Source of the DNA: Hyphococcus sp.
GTDB taxonomy: Bacteria > Pseudomonadota > Alphaproteobacteria > Caulobacterales > Parvularculaceae
Reading direction: 5' to 3'
NCBI GenBank assembly: GCA_021776335.1
Contig: JAJFGB010000008.1
Location: 51,973 to 115,972, forward strand
Length of the DNA: 64,000 bases
Positions 62,289 to 64,000 of this stretch are shown here, piece after piece (positions within the stretch are counted from its first letter, which is position 1; the number at the start of each line of letters is the position of its first letter). The notes beneath the pieces were generated by a model, which was not told the origin of the DNA, searched no databases, and saw only the letters and a program-made list of their open reading frames with translations. The position numbers and the translations under genes were made by a program.

Positions 62289-62777
62289 TTGAAATCACTG
62301 TTCATCCTGCTTTTCCTTATTCTCAGCATCGATCCGGCCAGGGCGGAAGAAACAGACGATGTGGCGTCCGTATTGGACGCCCTCCATGTCGCCGCATCCA
62401 AAGCAGAAGCTGAGGCCTATTTCGATCTCTTCACGGAAGATGCGATCTATATCGGCACCGATGTCGGTGAGTTCTGGACGCTGGAGGAATTCAAATCCTA
62501 TGTCATTCCGTATTTCAGCAGGGGGCAGGGCTGGACCTATATTCCCGAGAGCCGGGACATACGGATCTCAAACGCCGGCGAGGTGGCGTGGTTTCACGAA
62601 GTTCTGGACAGCAAGAGCTACGGCACCAGCCGGGGAACCGGGGTTCTTGTCTTCGAAAAAGAAACGGGTTGGCGCATCTCCCAATACCACCTGACATTTC
62701 CAATTCCCAATGACATCGCTGACGAGATCACGGATCGCATCAAAGCATACGAGGCGGCGGCGGGTTCCCGTCAGTAA
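62289..62777 (+). CDS. Exported NTF2/SnoaL-like protein
   Basis: A 162-residue protein from a TTG at 62289 with a strong GGAGG six bases upstream. A signal peptide ends D-P-A-R-A. The mature domain is of the NTF2-like kind (Y-F-D-L-F-T-E-D-A-I-Y-I-G-T, W-F-H-E-V-L-D, G-V-L-V-F-E-K-E-T-G-W-R-I-S-Q-Y-H-L-T). Function unknown. Confidence 0.78.
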   Translation: MKSLFILLFLILSIDPARAEETDDVASVLDALHVAASKAEAEAYFDLFTEDAIYIGTDVGEFWTLEEFKSYVIPYFSRGQGWTYIPESRDIRISNAGEVAWFHEVLDSKSYGTSRGTGVLVFEKETGWRISQYHLTFPIPNDIADEITDRIKAYEAAAGSRQ

Positions 62778-62824
62778 CGCCTGCATATGGGACTTGCCCA
62801 ATGGCGGAATAAAGCTATGGCAAT

Positions 62825-63838
62825 ATGACCATGCAAGAGCGCACATCTGATAACCCGTCACCCGACATCACCGGCCCGTTTACGGACATCGTCCGGCGGG
62901 GCTTGCAGGTCATTGGCGAGAATATACCCCAGGATTTGCAGCTGAATGTGCTGGTCCTCACCTTTGTGATTGCCGCATTGATCTGGCTGTTTCGGAACGG
63001 CCACGGCTCTAAAGGCGCGGACGGGCGTGCGCGCAAAGCCGGGTTTTTGAAATTCCTGATCCCCAGGGATATTTACACGCATGTCTCGGCGCGTGTGGAT
63101 ATCGGACTCTATGTGATCACGCGGCTGTTCCACGCTGTTTGGGGGGTGGCGATTTTTGCCATTGTCGGGCCGTGGTCGGAGAACCTGATGATCACCTCTC
63201 TTCAAACCATATTCGGCGACAGTCCCGCGATGCAGGTGAACTATGGCTGGATGATGCTCTACAGCCTTGTCTCGTTGCTGTTCTATGACTTCATCTTTTT
63301 CCTCACCCACTACGCCTTCCACAAAGTGCCGGCGCTGTGGGCCATTCATAAAGTGCATCATTCGGCCGAAGTTTTAACGCCTCTGACGCGGTATCGAGAG
63401 CATTTCATTGCCGGCCCTGTCTGGATCGCAGGACAATCGCTTTCCCTCGGGCTCGCAGCCGGGATATTTGCTTTTCTGTTCGCGGGAAACATTACCGAAG
63501 CAACGCTTTTGAATATCAGTTTTTTCCTGTTGTTGTTCGGGTTCACCGGGTCGCTTCGGCATTACCATGTGCAGCTTCATTACCCGGTCTGGCTATCCAG
63601 ATGGCTGCAAAGCCCGGCCATGCATCACGTTCATCACAGTTATCTTGCACCGCATTGGGACAAAAATTTTGCCGTGATCACGAGCCTTTGGGACCGCCTG
63701 TTCGGCACGCTCTATATTCCCGAAAAGGACGAATATACGCCCTGGGGCATCGGCCCTGAAACGCAGGCCGACTATCGCTCATTGTGGCAAAACATATCCG
63801 GGCCGTTTCGCGATTGGCGGGCGATGCTGAAAAGGTGA
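62825..63838 (+). CDS. Sterol desaturase / fatty acid hydroxylase family protein
   Basis: A 337-residue membrane di-iron enzyme. The His clusters are complete: T-H-Y-A-F-H, H-K-V-H-H-S, H-H-V-H-H-S, with Y-L-A-P-H-W-D-K-N following. About five helices surround the site. It would hydroxylate a lipid, carotenoid or sterol-like substrate at the membrane. It follows the NTF2-like gene after 47 bases. A GC-rich hairpin (63842-63869) comes right after the stop. Substrate unknown. Confidence 0.88.
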   Translation: MTMQERTSDNPSPDITGPFTDIVRRGLQVIGENIPQDLQLNVLVLTFVIAALIWLFRNGHGSKGADGRARKAGFLKFLIPRDIYTHVSARVDIGLYVITRLFHAVWGVAIFAIVGPWSENLMITSLQTIFGDSPAMQVNYGWMMLYSLVSLLFYDFIFFLTHYAFHKVPALWAIHKVHHSAEVLTPLTRYREHFIAGPVWIAGQSLSLGLAAGIFAFLFAGNITEATLLNISFFLLLFGFTGSLRHYHVQLHYPVWLSRWLQSPAMHHVHHSYLAPHWDKNFAVITSLWDRLFGTLYIPEKDEYTPWGIGPETQADYRSLWQNISGPFRDWRAMLKR

Positions 63839-63880
63839 GCCCGGCGGGCGCCCATCGCGCCGCCCGCCGCTTCGACTGAA

Positions 63881-64000
63881 ACCTTCATCCTGGGGGTGCG
63901 CTTGTGTGCATCCTTCGAGGCTCGCCCAGCGGGCTCGCACCTCAGGTTGTGGTAAGGTTTTTTAGTGGGCTACCCACATCCAGAGGTGCGAGCGACTCAG
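63881..64000. repeat. Probable interspersed intergenic repeat (partial, at window edge)
   Basis: The last 120 bases contain CTTCATCCTG..., GCATCCTTCGAGGCTCGC and GCTCGCACCTCAGG, then AGGTGCGAGCGACTCAG, arranged as imperfect inverted repeats. From memory this resembles the widespread CTTCATCCTGAGGTGCGAGC / GAGCCTCGAAGGATG intergenic element of alphaproteobacteria. Cut by the window end. Confidence 0.5.

Noticed and set aside
1..64000. CRISPR array or prophage
   Set aside because: No regularly spaced repeats and no phage structural genes were seen on either strand.

Overview
The window looks like chromosomal DNA of an alphaproteobacterium, most likely from the Caulobacterales / Hyphomonadaceae / Parvularculaceae neighbourhood. 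This rests on recognised families: a Usg-family protein, a MetH split after its homocysteine domain, a copper bufferin operon, an aerobic two-subunit indolepyruvate ferredoxin oxidoreductase with DUF6537, and a VPLPA-type C-terminal sorting tail. I could not search databases, so the taxon is inference. There is no phage, IS element, integrase, relaxase or CRISPR array. One tRNA gene, tRNA-Ser(GGA), is present.

Layout. 0-3.3 kb: a membrane protein, a YdjM-like membrane protein and a TesB-like thioesterase. 3.25-5.75 kb (minus): a complete four-gene bufferin operon, made of a precursor peptide with a signal peptide and four Cys, a DUF692/MNIO modifying enzyme, a DUF2063 partner and a DoxX membrane protein. 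5.9-12 kb: ABC-F ATPase Uup, an HSL-type esterase, a deoxyhypusine-synthase-like enzyme next to an ornithine-decarboxylase-like enzyme (polyamines), and Usg. 12-20.7 kb: a tandem FKBP lipoprotein, the MetH homocysteine module behind a perfect 32-bp palindrome, ArgE, MAPEG, a sugar-C-methyltransferase-like protein, a phosphoesterase, and a galE-vanZ-kdsB operon whose GalE has lost its catalytic Lys. 20.7-22.5 kb: TerC, small membrane proteins, tRNA-Ser.

22.8-28.2 kb (minus): a DUF1800 lipoprotein, a DUF1501 Tat protein and a TonB-dependent receptor. 28.3-35.6 kb (minus): a tightly overlapped type IV secretion operon, virB2-B3-B4-B6-B9-B10-B11, with no virB8, virB5, virB7 or virD4. 35.9-44.3 kb: a SnoaL-like protein, a cupredoxin, DUF4142, a ferric-reductase/Rieske fusion flanked by two tiny membrane ORFs, MAPEG, an AraC regulator divergent from a double-CDGSH/cupin protein, and an NSS transporter.

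44.4-52.2 kb: a decayed duplicate of part of iorA, a subtilisin-like protease with a small secreted neighbour, then intact iorA-iorB, a MarR regulator and an isatin-hydrolase-like cyclase (a likely indole/aryl-pyruvate catabolic unit), and a convergent Lrp/AsnC regulator. 52.2-64 kb: a spondin-N protein with a VPLPA-type tail, an M20 peptidase, a TolB-like propeller, an SDR lacking the YxxxK pair, a cupin, a class V aminotransferase-fold protein, a GST, YtoQ, an NTF2-like protein, a sterol-desaturase-family hydroxylase, and a terminal intergenic repeat.

The parts most worth attention are the bufferin operon, the VirB8-less secretion system, the extracytoplasmic redox cluster with its micro-ORFs, the iorA duplication scar around the protease, and the palindrome in front of the split metH.
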